Origin: an uncultured Clostridia bacterium
GTDB taxonomy: Bacteria > Bacillota > Clostridia > Lachnospirales > CAMZNU01
NCBI GenBank assembly: GCA_947313885.1
Contig: CAMZNU010000007.1
Span: 1 to 64,000 of the forward strand
DNA length: 64,000 nucleotides
Direction of reading: 5' to 3'
Made by a program: the position numbers and the translations under genes. Below the pieces are notes generated by a model. That model had not been told where the DNA came from. It saw only the letters and a program-made list of their open reading frames with translations, and did no database searches. Every line of letters starts with the position of its first letter. Position 1 is the first letter of the stretch. Of this stretch, positions 10,003-19,822 are shown in pieces.

Positions 10003-10683
10003 ATGTTAGATATAATGTTAATAGCAATGATGGTAGTGATATTTTTCGTAGGAGTTAAAAAAGGTGCAATAATAATGATATATAATTTATTATCATTTGT
10101 AGCATCAATAATGCTTACAAAATATTTAGCACCTTTTGTTTCGGTATTTTTAAATGATAAAACATACGAATATATAAAAAGCAAAATCATGGAAAAATTA
10201 AAAATAGGAGAAGTTACTAAAGAAACAGTGCAAAAGAATAGAGAAATAATAGAAAACTTTGAAACCCCAGAGTTTTTCAAACAAAGTCTTTTAGAAAATA
10301 ATAATACAGGAGTATACGAGAAATTAGGAATAACGGGTATAGAAGACTACATAGCAACATTTATTACAACGTTAGCGATCAGCATTAGCTCGATAGTTAT
10401 AACATTTATAATAGTAATAATATTAATAAAAGTGGTAGGAAAATTTTTAGGTATTTTCAACTACATCCCTGTGATTTCAACGATAAACAAGATAATAGGA
10501 GGAGGTATAGGAGTTGGTATAGCATACCTAGTTACGAATATAGTATTTTTAATATTGCCGTTAAATTTAACTATTTATGAAAATGCTACAAAACTTATTA
10601 ATGAAAGTGTAATAGGGATGTATATATATGAAAATAATATTTTTTACAGTCTAGTAAATTTATTAGTGGTAGGTATTTTATAA
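10003..10683 (+). CDS. CvpA family membrane protein
   Basis: MLDIMLIAMMVVIFFVGVKKGAIIMIYNLLSFVASIMLTKYLAPFV typical CvpA N-terminus. Confidence 0.8.
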   Translation: MLDIMLIAMMVVIFFVGVKKGAIIMIYNLLSFVASIMLTKYLAPFVSVFLNDKTYEYIKSKIMEKLKIGEVTKETVQKNREIIENFETPEFFKQSLLENNNTGVYEKLGITGIEDYIATFITTLAISISSIVITFIIVIILIKVVGKFLGIFNYIPVISTINKIIGGGIGVGIAYLVTNIVFLILPLNLTIYENATKLINESVIGMYIYENNIFYSLVNLLVVGIL

Positions 10684-10729
10684 ATAAAAATGAAATAGAT
10701 ACGAAACAAGTTACAAAAAATAAAAAAGG

Positions 10730-10758
10730 TTGACAAAAAAACAAAAAAACATTACAAT
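10730..10758 (+). promoter_or_regulatory. sigma-A-type promoter for tRNA-Arg
   Basis: TTGACA - 17 nt - TACAAT. Confidence 0.8.
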
Positions 10759-10798
10759 AACTAATGTACAATTCAAGTATAAAAGCTTAAAAAAATCT

Positions 10799-10872
10799 GT
10801 GGATGTAGCTCAGCTGGATAGAGCGTCTGGCTACGGACCAGAAGGCCGAGGGTTCAAATCCTTTCATCCACG
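10799..10872 (+). tRNA. tRNA-Arg (anticodon ACG), no encoded CCA
   Basis: cloverleaf: GTGGATG/CATCCAC acceptor, TCTGG-CTACGGA-CCAGA anticodon arm, TTCAAAT T-loop. Confidence 0.95.
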
Positions 10873-10874
10873 TT

Positions 10875-10915
10875 AAAGAGAAAATTACACAATGTAATTG
10901 TCTCTTTTTTTTTAT
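10875..10915 (+). terminator. intrinsic terminator after tRNA
   Basis: AAAGAGAaaATTACA...TGTAATTgTCTCTTT followed by T tract. Confidence 0.8.
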
Positions 10916-10941
10916 AATATTACTATATAGGGGAGGAAATT

Positions 10942-12393
10942 ATGGTTAAGTTTTTTCAAAAGTTAGGAAAGGCAATAATGTTACCAGTTGCGTGTTTACC
11001 AATTGCGAGTATAATGATGGGTGCAGGATATTGGATTGATCCAACAGGATGGGGAGCAAACAACGTAATAGCGGCATTTTTACTTAAAGGTGGTGGAGCG
11101 TTAATTGATAACATGGCAATTTTATTTGCTGTAGGTATTGCTGTAGGAATGTCAGATGATAATGATGGTACATCAGCATTAGCAGGGCTAGTATCTTGGT
11201 TGGTAATGACCACATTGTTAGCACCTGGGGCAGTAGCATTTTTCCAAGGGATAGATATATCATTAGTAAATCCAGCATTTAGTAAAATTGAAACACAATT
11301 TGTAGGTATATTAGCAGGTATTATAGGAGCATCAACTTACAACAGATTTAAAAATACTAAATTACCAGATTTTTTAGCGTTTTTTAGTGGGAAGAGAAGT
11401 GTTGCTATAGTTTCGGCATCAGTATCTACATTAGTTGCCGTTGTATTATTTTTTGTATGGCCAGTAGTGTATACATCACTAGTAAACTTTGGTACAGGAG
11501 TAGTTAGCACAGGAGCAATAGGGGTAGGTATATACGGCTTCTTAAACAGGTTATTAATACCAACAGGGTTACACCATGCTATGAACTCAGTATTTTGGTT
11601 TGACGTTGCAGGAATAAACGACCTTGCTAACTTTTGGTCAGGTCAAGGAGTATTAGGAGAAACAGGAATGTACATGACGGGATTTTTCCCGGTTATGATG
11701 TTTGGATTACCAGGGGCAGCACTTGCAATGTATCATACAGCTAAACCAGAAAGAAAAAAGATAGTAGGTGGGATATTATTAGCAGGAGCTGTATCATCAT
11801 TTTTTACAGGAGTAACAGAGCCATTGGAGTTTTCGTTTATGTTTGTTGCACCGTGGTTATATTTTACACATGCAATATTATCAGGAATAACAAACTTTGC
11901 AGTTGCACTATTACCAGTAAGAGCTGGATTTAATTTTAGTGCTGGTTTTGTAGATTTTGTTTTAAGTTCAAAAACGCCTATGGCATTAAATCCAATATTA
12001 TTAATACCTATTGGATTAGTTGTAGGTACAGTATATTATGTAGTATTTAGAACATTAATAGTAAAGTTTAACATCAATACTTTAGGGCGTGAAGATGAAG
12101 AAGTTGTAGAAGATAGTATAAGTGTTACTGACACGGCTACGAGTGTGAGCGAAGAGTTTACTAAAAAAGGTGAAAAAATATTAGAAGGGTTAGGGGGAAA
12201 AGAAAACATATTAGGTGTTGATAACTGTATAACAAGACTAAGAGTAGAAGTTGAGGATATGGACTTAATCAACGAAAATAAAATAAGAGAAGCAAATATT
12301 TTAGGAATTATAAAGGTAGGAAAAAAGAATATACAAATTATAATTGGACCACAAGTTCAATTTGTAGCAGATGCGATTAAAAAACAATTGTAA
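10942..12393 (+). CDS. PTS glucose/N-acetylglucosamine-type transporter EIICB
   Basis: EIIC (LGKAIMLPVACLPIASIMMGAGYWIDP...) and C-terminal EIIB with DNCITRLRVEV. Confidence 0.92.
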   Translation: MVKFFQKLGKAIMLPVACLPIASIMMGAGYWIDPTGWGANNVIAAFLLKGGGALIDNMAILFAVGIAVGMSDDNDGTSALAGLVSWLVMTTLLAPGAVAFFQGIDISLVNPAFSKIETQFVGILAGIIGASTYNRFKNTKLPDFLAFFSGKRSVAIVSASVSTLVAVVLFFVWPVVYTSLVNFGTGVVSTGAIGVGIYGFLNRLLIPTGLHHAMNSVFWFDVAGINDLANFWSGQGVLGETGMYMTGFFPVMMFGLPGAALAMYHTAKPERKKIVGGILLAGAVSSFFTGVTEPLEFSFMFVAPWLYFTHAILSGITNFAVALLPVRAGFNFSAGFVDFVLSSKTPMALNPILLIPIGLVVGTVYYVVFRTLIVKFNINTLGREDEEVVEDSISVTDTATSVSEEFTKKGEKILEGLGGKENILGVDNCITRLRVEVEDMDLINENKIREANILGIIKVGKKNIQIIIGPQVQFVADAIKKQL

Positions 12394-12441
12394 TAAAAAA
12401 ATGACAGAATTTATTCTGTCATTTTTTTATTACAATTGTTT
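12382..12441 (+). terminator. terminator; 29-bp perfect inverted repeat including the upstream stop codon
   Basis: AAACAATTGTAATAAAAAAATGACAGAAT-TT-reverse complement. Confidence 0.9.
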
Positions 12442-12557
12442 ATAAAAATTAATGAAAGTGTGTAATATATATATACAAAAATTTAAAAAGATGATAACAT
12501 ATATTCATTACATGAAAACAAAATAAAATATATTAATTAAAAAACCAAGGTGAGAGC

Positions 12558-13718
12558 ATGGATAAAATATTAGTTTTAGGTGGAACATTTAACCCGATAC
12601 ATGTAGGACATTTGTCTATACTAGAGGAAGTACGGTCAAAATTAAAAATAGACAAAGGTATATTAATGCCGAACGGTAATCCACCACACAAAAAAACAAT
12701 AAATAAAATAGATGTATTTAATATGTGTATAGAAGCGATAAAAGAAAACAATAAATTAGAAATAGATACATATGAATTAGAAAGTGAAGAAAAAAAATAT
12801 ACGATAGATACTTTAAAATATTTAAAAAAGAAACATGAAAAAGAAATATATTTTATTGTAGGGTCGGATTTTTTAACAACACTAGGCGCATGGACAGATA
12901 TGGATGAAATAGTTAAGCTGTGTACTTTTGTAATAGTAAACAGACCTTCTATAGAAGGTGATTTTAAGAGTAAAGTAAAAGATTTTGAGGTTAAATATAA
13001 CACAAAAGTTAAAACAATGGAAGTAGGGTATTTTAATGTATCATCATCCCAAATAAGGGAAAAAGTAAAAAACAGAGAAAATATAAAATATTTAGTACCA
13101 GAAAGCGTGCGAGAGTATATATACAAAAAAAATATATATGAAGTGAATTATAAAGATTTAATAGAACATTTAAAAAAGGAATTAAAAATAAATTTAACTA
13201 ATAGAAGATATGAACATACACTAGGAGTTGCAAGACTCAGTAAGGAACTAGCAAAAATATATGGAGTAAATGAAGATAAAGCGGAGCTTGCGGGAATGTT
13301 ACATGACTATGCAAAAGAGTTTAGCCAAAGTGAAATAAAAGAATATGGAAAACGTTATAATCTATCAGACGAAAAAGCAAAAAGTACAGGATTAGCCCAT
13401 GGTTATATAGGCAGTAAAATAGCAGAAGATAAATATAATATAAAAGATAAAGAAATATTATTAGCTATTAAAAATCATACGACAGGTCGTAAAGATATGA
13501 CAACGTTAGAAAAAATAATATATGTTGCAGATTTAGGAGAAGAAAATAGAGAAGAAAAATACGTTAAAAAAATAAGATGGTACATGTATACAAGTTTAGA
13601 TAAAAGCCTTGAAGAGGGCGTTAAGTATAAAGTAAGGTATTTAAAAAGTAAAAATTTAGAAGTAGATAAAAAAACGTTAGAACTAATTAAAACATTTGAT
13701 AAATTAAATACGAAGTAA
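12558..13718 (+). CDS. nadD-yqeK: fused nicotinate-nucleotide adenylyltransferase (NadD) / HD-domain hydrolase (YqeK)
   Basis: N-term LGGTFNPIHVGHL; C-term HTLGVARLSKELAKIYG...AGMLHDYAKEF, HTTGRKDMTTLEKIIYVADL in a single ORF. Confidence 0.93.
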   Translation: MDKILVLGGTFNPIHVGHLSILEEVRSKLKIDKGILMPNGNPPHKKTINKIDVFNMCIEAIKENNKLEIDTYELESEEKKYTIDTLKYLKKKHEKEIYFIVGSDFLTTLGAWTDMDEIVKLCTFVIVNRPSIEGDFKSKVKDFEVKYNTKVKTMEVGYFNVSSSQIREKVKNRENIKYLVPESVREYIYKKNIYEVNYKDLIEHLKKELKINLTNRRYEHTLGVARLSKELAKIYGVNEDKAELAGMLHDYAKEFSQSEIKEYGKRYNLSDEKAKSTGLAHGYIGSKIAEDKYNIKDKEILLAIKNHTTGRKDMTTLEKIIYVADLGEENREEKYVKKIRWYMYTSLDKSLEEGVKYKVRYLKSKNLEVDKKTLELIKTFDKLNTK

Positions 13719-13745
13719 AGTATTTAATAAATAGAGGAGAAAACA

Positions 13746-14087
13746 ATGGATAAAAATATTAAAATAATAGTAGATGCAATAGAAGAAAAATTTGGAATGG
13801 ATACGTGTGTAATAGATATAGATAAAGTATCATCAGTAGCCAATTATTACGTAATAACAACAGGAAAAACGCCAACACAAGTACACGCAATAAGTGAGGA
13901 AGTGCAGTTTAAAATGGATATAGGAAAAGTAAAATTATTGCATTCAGAAGGAAGAGATAGAAATAATTGGGTGTTATTAGATTATGGAAATATAGTAGTG
14001 CATGTATTTAATAAAGATGAAAGAGAGCAATATAAGTTAGAAGAGTTATGGTCAAAGGGAGAAGTATTGGACTTAGGTAAAATATAA
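13746..14087 (+). CDS. rsfS: ribosome silencing factor RsfS
   Basis: NYYVITTGKTPTQVHAISEEVQFKM...HSEGRDRNNWVLLDYGNIVVHVF. Confidence 0.95.
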   Translation: MDKNIKIIVDAIEEKFGMDTCVIDIDKVSSVANYYVITTGKTPTQVHAISEEVQFKMDIGKVKLLHSEGRDRNNWVLLDYGNIVVHVFNKDEREQYKLEELWSKGEVLDLGKI

Positions 14088-14807
14088 ATGAACACTCTAA
14101 AAATTAGAGGAGTAATAATAAAGGAGGTATGTATAAGAGAAACGGATAAAATATTAACAGTATTTGCAAAAGGAAGGGGAACAGTTGTAATAAATGCTAA
14201 AGGTTGTAGAAAAAGTAATAGTAAACTATTAGCAGGAACATCATTGTTCTCATATTGCGATTTTATAATAAGTAAAAATAATAAATTTAACAACTTAATG
14301 CAAGTAGATATGATAAGAAGTTTTCATTCTTTAACAAAAAATTATGAGAATATATTTATAGCAAGTTATTTAGTAGAAAACTGTTACAAAGGATTGTTAG
14401 ATAATGAAATAAATGACAATATTTTAAAACTATTAATAGCAAGTCTAAATTATTTAAGTAATGGAAAAGTGGATAATAAAATAATAATTTCTGTATTTGA
14501 GTTAAAGTTTTTACAGTTTAATGGATATGAGCCGTATATGGAAAATTGTAGCTGTTGTGAAAATATAAAAGATATTAATTATATAGGAGTAGAAGGTATT
14601 ATATGTGGAGATTGTAAAAAAAGTAGTCATAAAAAGATTAATGAAACAATAAAATATTCAATAAAATACATATTAAATAGTGATATAAAAAAATCTTTTG
14701 AATTTAAAATACCGAAAAAAGATATAAAGAGCATGAATAAAATTACAAATATGTTGCTTTTAGAACAGATAGACTATAAATTAAATAGTTTATATTTTTT
14801 AAAGTAA
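14088..14807 (+). CDS. recO: DNA repair protein RecO
   Basis: RGVIIKEVCIRETDKILTVFAKGRGTVVINAKGCRK plus 4-Cys zinc motif. Confidence 0.92.
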   Translation: MNTLKIRGVIIKEVCIRETDKILTVFAKGRGTVVINAKGCRKSNSKLLAGTSLFSYCDFIISKNNKFNNLMQVDMIRSFHSLTKNYENIFIASYLVENCYKGLLDNEINDNILKLLIASLNYLSNGKVDNKIIISVFELKFLQFNGYEPYMENCSCCENIKDINYIGVEGIICGDCKKSSHKKINETIKYSIKYILNSDIKKSFEFKIPKKDIKSMNKITNMLLLEQIDYKLNSLYFLK

Positions 14808-14833
14808 CATAATTGAAATTAAGGGGGTAGATT

Positions 14834-16291
14834 GTGAAAAATAAAAAAAGTATAATAATTATCGCGACAACATTAATAACAATTTTATTATTGGGTATAA
14901 CAGTAAGTATGTTAACAGCACCATCATTAAAAGATAAAGCAAGTGCTAACAAAAAAATAAATAAACAGCAAAAAGTATATATAAATAATGTGGAAGTAAC
15001 AGGGTTAAATAAAAAAGAGAGTATAGAAAAATTAGAATCAAAGTCTTTATTAGCGGATAATAAAATCAGTATAGTAGTAGATGATAAAACATATATTTTT
15101 GGTTTAGAGGACGTTGGAGCAGAATTTTTATACAATGAAGCATATGATAAAATAAGCGATAGAAAAAATAGTGATTCTAAAATAACAATTAATGAAGATA
15201 TATATATAGATGCGGAAATAGTAGTAAATAAAGACACAGTAAAATCTATTGTAGAAGCATTATATTTAGAACATAATACGGATCCTTCTTTTCCGATTAT
15301 CCAGAGAGAAGAAGGAATATTTGTAGGGGAAGAAGGTAAAATAGGACATAAGATAGATAAAGAAAAATCTATAGATTTAATAATTCAAAGTATATACAGT
15401 AGAAAAAACAGAGTAACGTTAGATTTATATGAAATACCGCCTAAATATACTATAAAAGATTTAAATGATAATATGACATTACTAGGTACATCTACTACAG
15501 TATTTGATGCTGATGAAGAAGCAAGAGCAACAAATATCCAAATAGCATCAAAAAGTATAGATGGTAAATTAGTATTACCAGGGGAGGAGTTTTCTACAGA
15601 AGAAAAATTTATACCGTATACAGAAGAGAAAGGTTATAAAAATGCAGCAGTTATAGTTGGGAATGTTTTTTCGACAGATATAGGTGGAGGGGTATGCCAA
15701 GTATCTAGTACTTTGTATAATACGTTGTTGGCATCAGAGTTAAAAGTAACAGAGAGACACAACCATTCTCTAAAAGTTGGGTATGCAGATTATGGATTTG
15801 ATTCTGTATTGGCGGAAAATTATATGGACTTAAAATTTGTAAATGATACAGAATATCCTGTATTTATCGAAAGCATTGTAAAAAATGAGGAAGTCACAGT
15901 AAATATATATGGTAAAGATACAAGAGCTGATGGATATAAAGTAGAGTATAAAAAAGAGTTAGTAACAGTAATAGAACCTCCAGCAGAAGAAATAATAATT
16001 GATAAAGAAATGCTAGAAGGTGAAGAAGAAATAATAGCATCATCATTAAATGGGTATACATATAAAGTGTATAAGTATACGTATATAGACGGCATTTTAA
16101 ATGAAAAAATATTAGTGGATACAAGTTATTATAGAAGTAGACAAGGTAAAAAAATAATTGGTGGGAAAAAAGTAGATGAAGATACTGTAGAATTAAAAGA
16201 TGGTGAAATAGAAGCTATAGAAACTATAAAAATAGAAGATATAGAAAAAGAAAATATAGAAATAGAAGATGTAGAAAGTGATGACCGATAG
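14834..16291 (+). CDS. VanW family protein
   Basis: FSTEEKFIPYTEEKGYKNAAVIVGNVFSTDIGGGVCQVSSTLYNTLL VanW core. Confidence 0.92.
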   Translation: MKNKKSIIIIATTLITILLLGITVSMLTAPSLKDKASANKKINKQQKVYINNVEVTGLNKKESIEKLESKSLLADNKISIVVDDKTYIFGLEDVGAEFLYNEAYDKISDRKNSDSKITINEDIYIDAEIVVNKDTVKSIVEALYLEHNTDPSFPIIQREEGIFVGEEGKIGHKIDKEKSIDLIIQSIYSRKNRVTLDLYEIPPKYTIKDLNDNMTLLGTSTTVFDADEEARATNIQIASKSIDGKLVLPGEEFSTEEKFIPYTEEKGYKNAAVIVGNVFSTDIGGGVCQVSSTLYNTLLASELKVTERHNHSLKVGYADYGFDSVLAENYMDLKFVNDTEYPVFIESIVKNEEVTVNIYGKDTRADGYKVEYKKELVTVIEPPAEEIIIDKEMLEGEEEIIASSLNGYTYKVYKYTYIDGILNEKILVDTSYYRSRQGKKIIGGKKVDEDTVELKDGEIEAIETIKIEDIEKENIEIEDVESDDR

Positions 16292-16340
16292 AAGTAAATA
16301 AAAAAATCTCCCTTGCGGAGATTTTTTTATTTACTTCTAT
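16288..16340. terminator. bidirectional terminator, 24-bp perfect inverted repeat
   Basis: ATAGAAGTAAATAAAAAAATCTCC-CTTGC-GGAGATTTTTTTATTTACTTCTAT; begins inside the vanW-like gene stop. Confidence 0.9.
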
Positions 16341-16964
16341 TTAATTTTTCCATTGTTTAGGATTTAAATTCCATTGCTTAGCTTCGATAGAATCCTCTAT
16401 AGATAAATAATTTTCATCTACAGCTAAATTTATTAAATCAGGAAAATTACATAAAGTTTCGAAATTACAGTTAGCCTTTTTAAAATTATTTTTAGTGCTT
16501 TCAAAGTCATAAGAAAATATAGCTACTACTTCAACAGAAGATGCGCCGGCATTTCTAGAAGCTTCCACAGCGGAAATACAGCTACCACCAGTAGAAATAA
16601 GGTCTTCAATTACGATAACTTTTTTATTTTTAAGAGAACCGCCTTCAACTTGGTTACCTGTTCCGTGAGCTTTAGGTTTAGAACGAATGTATGCCATAGG
16701 TATATTATATCTTTCGGCGATGAAACTAGCCCATGGTATTCCAGCTGTAGAAGTACCAGCGATAATATCAAAGTCCTTAGTTTTAAGAACGGTAGAAAAG
16801 GCATCAACAATAATATCACGTTGTTTAGGAAAACCGATAACTGTGCGATTATCACAATAAATAGGCGACTTAATACCAGATACAAAAGTAAAATGATCTT
16901 TAACATTTAGTTTTACAGCTCCTACAGATAATAATGATTGTGCTACTAGTTTTGAGTTATTCAT
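16341..16964 (-). CDS. pyrE: orotate phosphoribosyltransferase
   Basis: VIEDLISTGGSCISAVEA PRPP motif; YCDNRTVIGFP. Confidence 0.95.
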   Translation of the reverse strand: MNNSKLVAQSLLSVGAVKLNVKDHFTFVSGIKSPIYCDNRTVIGFPKQRDIIVDAFSTVLKTKDFDIIAGTSTAGIPWASFIAERYNIPMAYIRSKPKAHGTGNQVEGGSLKNKKVIVIEDLISTGGSCISAVEASRNAGASSVEVVAIFSYDFESTKNNFKKANCNFETLCNFPDLINLAVDENYLSIEDSIEAKQWNLNPKQWKN

Positions 16965-18159
16965 AATTTATTTCCCTCCCTGTATTGTTAAAAAAAACGT
17001 TGTCATTAAAAACTATATTACCATTTACAATAGTTGTTAAAACATCACCGAAGCCACTAAAATTATGGAAAGGTGTCCATTTGCATTTGGAAACAATAGT
17101 ATCATTAGTAATTTTAAAAGGTTTGTTTAAGTCAACAATGACTAAGTCAGCACAAAAATCTTTTTTAAGAAACCCTCTTTTTTCTATGTTAAATATTTGG
17201 CTTGGGTTGTTACACATAAGAGATATAAGTTTTTCCATAGTAAGTTTGTTTTGATTAACGGAATTTAACATAAGAGGTAAAGAAGTTTCAACACCGCCAA
17301 CGCCAAATGTAAGATTTTCTAATTTTTCATTTAATAAATGAGGTGCATGATCAGAACCTAATGTATCTATAATTCCGTTGTTAATACAGTCCCATAAATA
17401 ATTACAATCTAAATTACTTTTAAGTTCGGGTTTCATTCTAAGTAATGGATTATTTTTAAGATCATCTTCATTTAAAAATAAATGATGGGGTGTAACTTCT
17501 ACTGTAAAATTACTAGTAGATTTGTATTTTTCTATAGTTTTCAATTCATCTTTAGAAGAAATATGACAAAGATGTAAAGGGGTAGAACATTTGTTACTTA
17601 TGTTAATAGATTTTTCTACCATTTCATTTTCGCCGTGTACAGTAATTAACTTTGACTTTGAAAAAATATTTTCAAGAGTGTCATTATCTTCTACTAACAT
17701 TTTTCCAGTTGATACGTTCATAAATACTTTAGTAGATGCTATATTTAATTTTGGAATTTCATTAGAGTTATCATAATTAGAACCACCGAAATGAAACCCA
17801 TAATTAACGACAGAAGTTTTAGAAGCTAAATCTCTTTTTAAATTTAGATTATTAACAGTAGTCGTAGTAGGTATAGTATTTGGCATATCGATAAAAGTAG
17901 TAACACCACCTTTAGCACAAGCTAAAGAACCAGAATAAAAATCTTCTTTGTGACTAAGTCCAGGAGTACGCATATGAACATGACAATCAATGACTCCAGG
18001 GATAACATAATATAATCCTTTCAAATCAATTATTTTTACATTAGTGTCATCAACGTTAATAATATTTTCTATTTTACTTATTTTATCATTTTGGATAAGA
18101 ATATCTTTAAGTACGAAATTGTTGCCATGAGTAATAACTCTAGCATTTTTAATTAGCAT
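16957..18159 (-). CDS. pyrC: dihydroorotase
   Basis: PGVIDCHVHMRTPGLSHKEDFYSGSLACAKGGVTTFIDMPNT; DTLGSDHAPH. Confidence 0.96.
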   Translation of the reverse strand: MLIKNARVITHGNNFVLKDILIQNDKISKIENIINVDDTNVKIIDLKGLYYVIPGVIDCHVHMRTPGLSHKEDFYSGSLACAKGGVTTFIDMPNTIPTTTTVNNLNLKRDLASKTSVVNYGFHFGGSNYDNSNEIPKLNIASTKVFMNVSTGKMLVEDNDTLENIFSKSKLITVHGENEMVEKSINISNKCSTPLHLCHISSKDELKTIEKYKSTSNFTVEVTPHHLFLNEDDLKNNPLLRMKPELKSNLDCNYLWDCINNGIIDTLGSDHAPHLLNEKLENLTFGVGGVETSLPLMLNSVNQNKLTMEKLISLMCNNPSQIFNIEKRGFLKKDFCADLVIVDLNKPFKITNDTIVSKCKWTPFHNFSGFGDVLTTIVNGNIVFNDNVFFNNTGREINYE

Positions 18160-18875
18160 AAAAGTAACCCCTCCTCAATTTCGTTAATAATTAAATCGAT
18201 AGCTTTAATAGGGTCATGAGATTTAGTAATAGGACGACCTATTACTAAAAAATCAGCACCGTTTTTAATAGCATCTTTAGGAGTCATAATTCTTTTTTGA
18301 TCATCTACAGATGCAAAAGATGGTCTAACGCCAGGGCAAATAGTATAAAAATCATTACCGCATAAATTTTTGATTTTTTTAGCTTCTATAGGAGAGCAAA
18401 CAACACCGTTAAGTCCAGCATTTTTACTTTGGACGGCAAGGTGAGTAGCAAGTTCTGAGGCATTTAAAGAAGTTTTAAACTGTTCCATAATTTCTTTATC
18501 AGAAAAAGAAGTTAGGACAGTAACGCCAATACATAATGAATTAGAATTAGAAGTTTTTATAGTAGTTACAACTTTCTCCATGGCGGTAACGCCTATAGAA
18601 CAATGTACATTAAACATAAAAACTTTTTCTTTAATGGCAAAAAGTGAAGCCATAGCAGTTGTATTAGGAATATCATGAAATTTTAAATCTAAAAAAACTT
18701 TTTTATTTAAACTGTGTAAATAGTCTATAGCTTCTCCGCGGGTGTTAAGGAACAATTCAAGACCAACTTTATAAACGTTAACTTTATCGCCTATAGAGGT
18801 AACTATTTTTTTAACATCATTTAAATTTGTATAATCTAAAGCTACTATTAATCTGTCGCAATTATTTAAAATCAT
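18153..18875 (-). CDS. pyrF: orotidine 5'-phosphate decarboxylase
   Basis: DRLIVALDYTN...VFLDLKFHDIPNT...FLVIGRPIT. Confidence 0.96.
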   Translation of the reverse strand: MILNNCDRLIVALDYTNLNDVKKIVTSIGDKVNVYKVGLELFLNTRGEAIDYLHSLNKKVFLDLKFHDIPNTTAMASLFAIKEKVFMFNVHCSIGVTAMEKVVTTIKTSNSNSLCIGVTVLTSFSDKEIMEQFKTSLNASELATHLAVQSKNAGLNGVVCSPIEAKKIKNLCGNDFYTICPGVRPSFASVDDQKRIMTPKDAIKNGADFLVIGRPITKSHDPIKAIDLIINEIEEGLLLC

Positions 18876-19822
18876 AATTTTATCCTTTCTCTATAAGAAA
18901 CTCCGTTATCAGGATGTGCAAGCCCAATTAAAGATGAAATACAATCTATACCGTTATCATTTAAATATTTTTCAAGTCCTTGTTTAATTTCTAATGGAAG
19001 TGTAGGGTTTGAAAATAAAGAACTACCAAGAGAGATACAAGTAGCACCCGCCATAAAAAACTCTATAGCATCATTAGTTGATGATATTCCGCCCATACCT
19101 AAAATAGGTATTGATACTTGTTGTGAAACTTGATAGATCATTCTAAGGGCGATAGGTTTTATAGCAGGACCAGATAACCCACCCATAACATTACCGAGTA
19201 AAGGTTTTTTACTTTTAATATCAATAGAAATACCTAATAAAGTATTTATTAAAGCGATAGCATCAGCCCCTTCTTCTTCTACTATTTTAGAAATTTCAAC
19301 GATGTTAGTAACGTTAGGAGATAATTTAACTATAAGAGGCTTAGATAAAACTTTACGAACTTCATGAGTTACATGTCTAGCCATTTTAGGGTTAGACCCA
19401 AATGCCATACCACCATCTTTAACGTTAGGACATGAAATATTAAGTTCTACAATATCAATTTCTTTTATAAGTTCGATTTTTTTAGCAAGCTGTACATAGT
19501 CATCTAGTACACTACCGTTAATATTAGCGACTAGAGGTATAGAAATTTCTTTTTTTATTGATGGTAATAATTTTTTAAATTCATTTATACCAGGATTTTC
19601 AAGACCTACACAATTTAACATACCAGAAGGCGTCTCAGCGATGCGAATACCTTTGTTACCGTTACGAGGTTCTAAAGTTATACCTTTTAAAACTACAGCA
19701 CCTAGTTCATTTGGATTAAAGTAATCTTTATATTCAAGACCGTAGCCAAAACAACCAGAGGCTGTTAATAATGGATTATTTAAATCAATACCTAAAAAAT
19801 TTAAATTCAAATTATTATTCAT
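18872..19822 (-). CDS. pyrD: dihydroorotate dehydrogenase (class 1B catalytic subunit)
   Basis: NPLLTASGCFGYG...ELNISCPNVK...GGLSGPAIKPIALRM. Confidence 0.96.
   Translation of the reverse strand: MNNNLNLNFLGIDLNNPLLTASGCFGYGLEYKDYFNPNELGAVVLKGITLEPRNGNKGIRIAETPSGMLNCVGLENPGINEFKKLLPSIKKEISIPLVANINGSVLDDYVQLAKKIELIKEIDIVELNISCPNVKDGGMAFGSNPKMARHVTHEVRKVLSKPLIVKLSPNVTNIVEISKIVEEEGADAIALINTLLGISIDIKSKKPLLGNVMGGLSGPAIKPIALRMIYQVSQQVSIPILGMGGISSTNDAIEFFMAGATCISLGSSLFSNPTLPLEIKQGLEKYLNDNGIDCISSLIGLAHPDNGVSYRERIKL

Noticed and set aside
10875-10941. RAT/LicT-type antiterminator before the PTS gene
   Set aside because: The hairpin directly follows the tRNA and looks like its plain terminator; no RAT-like consensus recognised.
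12533-13126. 197-aa minus-strand ORF within nadD-yqeK
   Set aside because: Antisense to clearly conserved NadD motifs; low-complexity composition.
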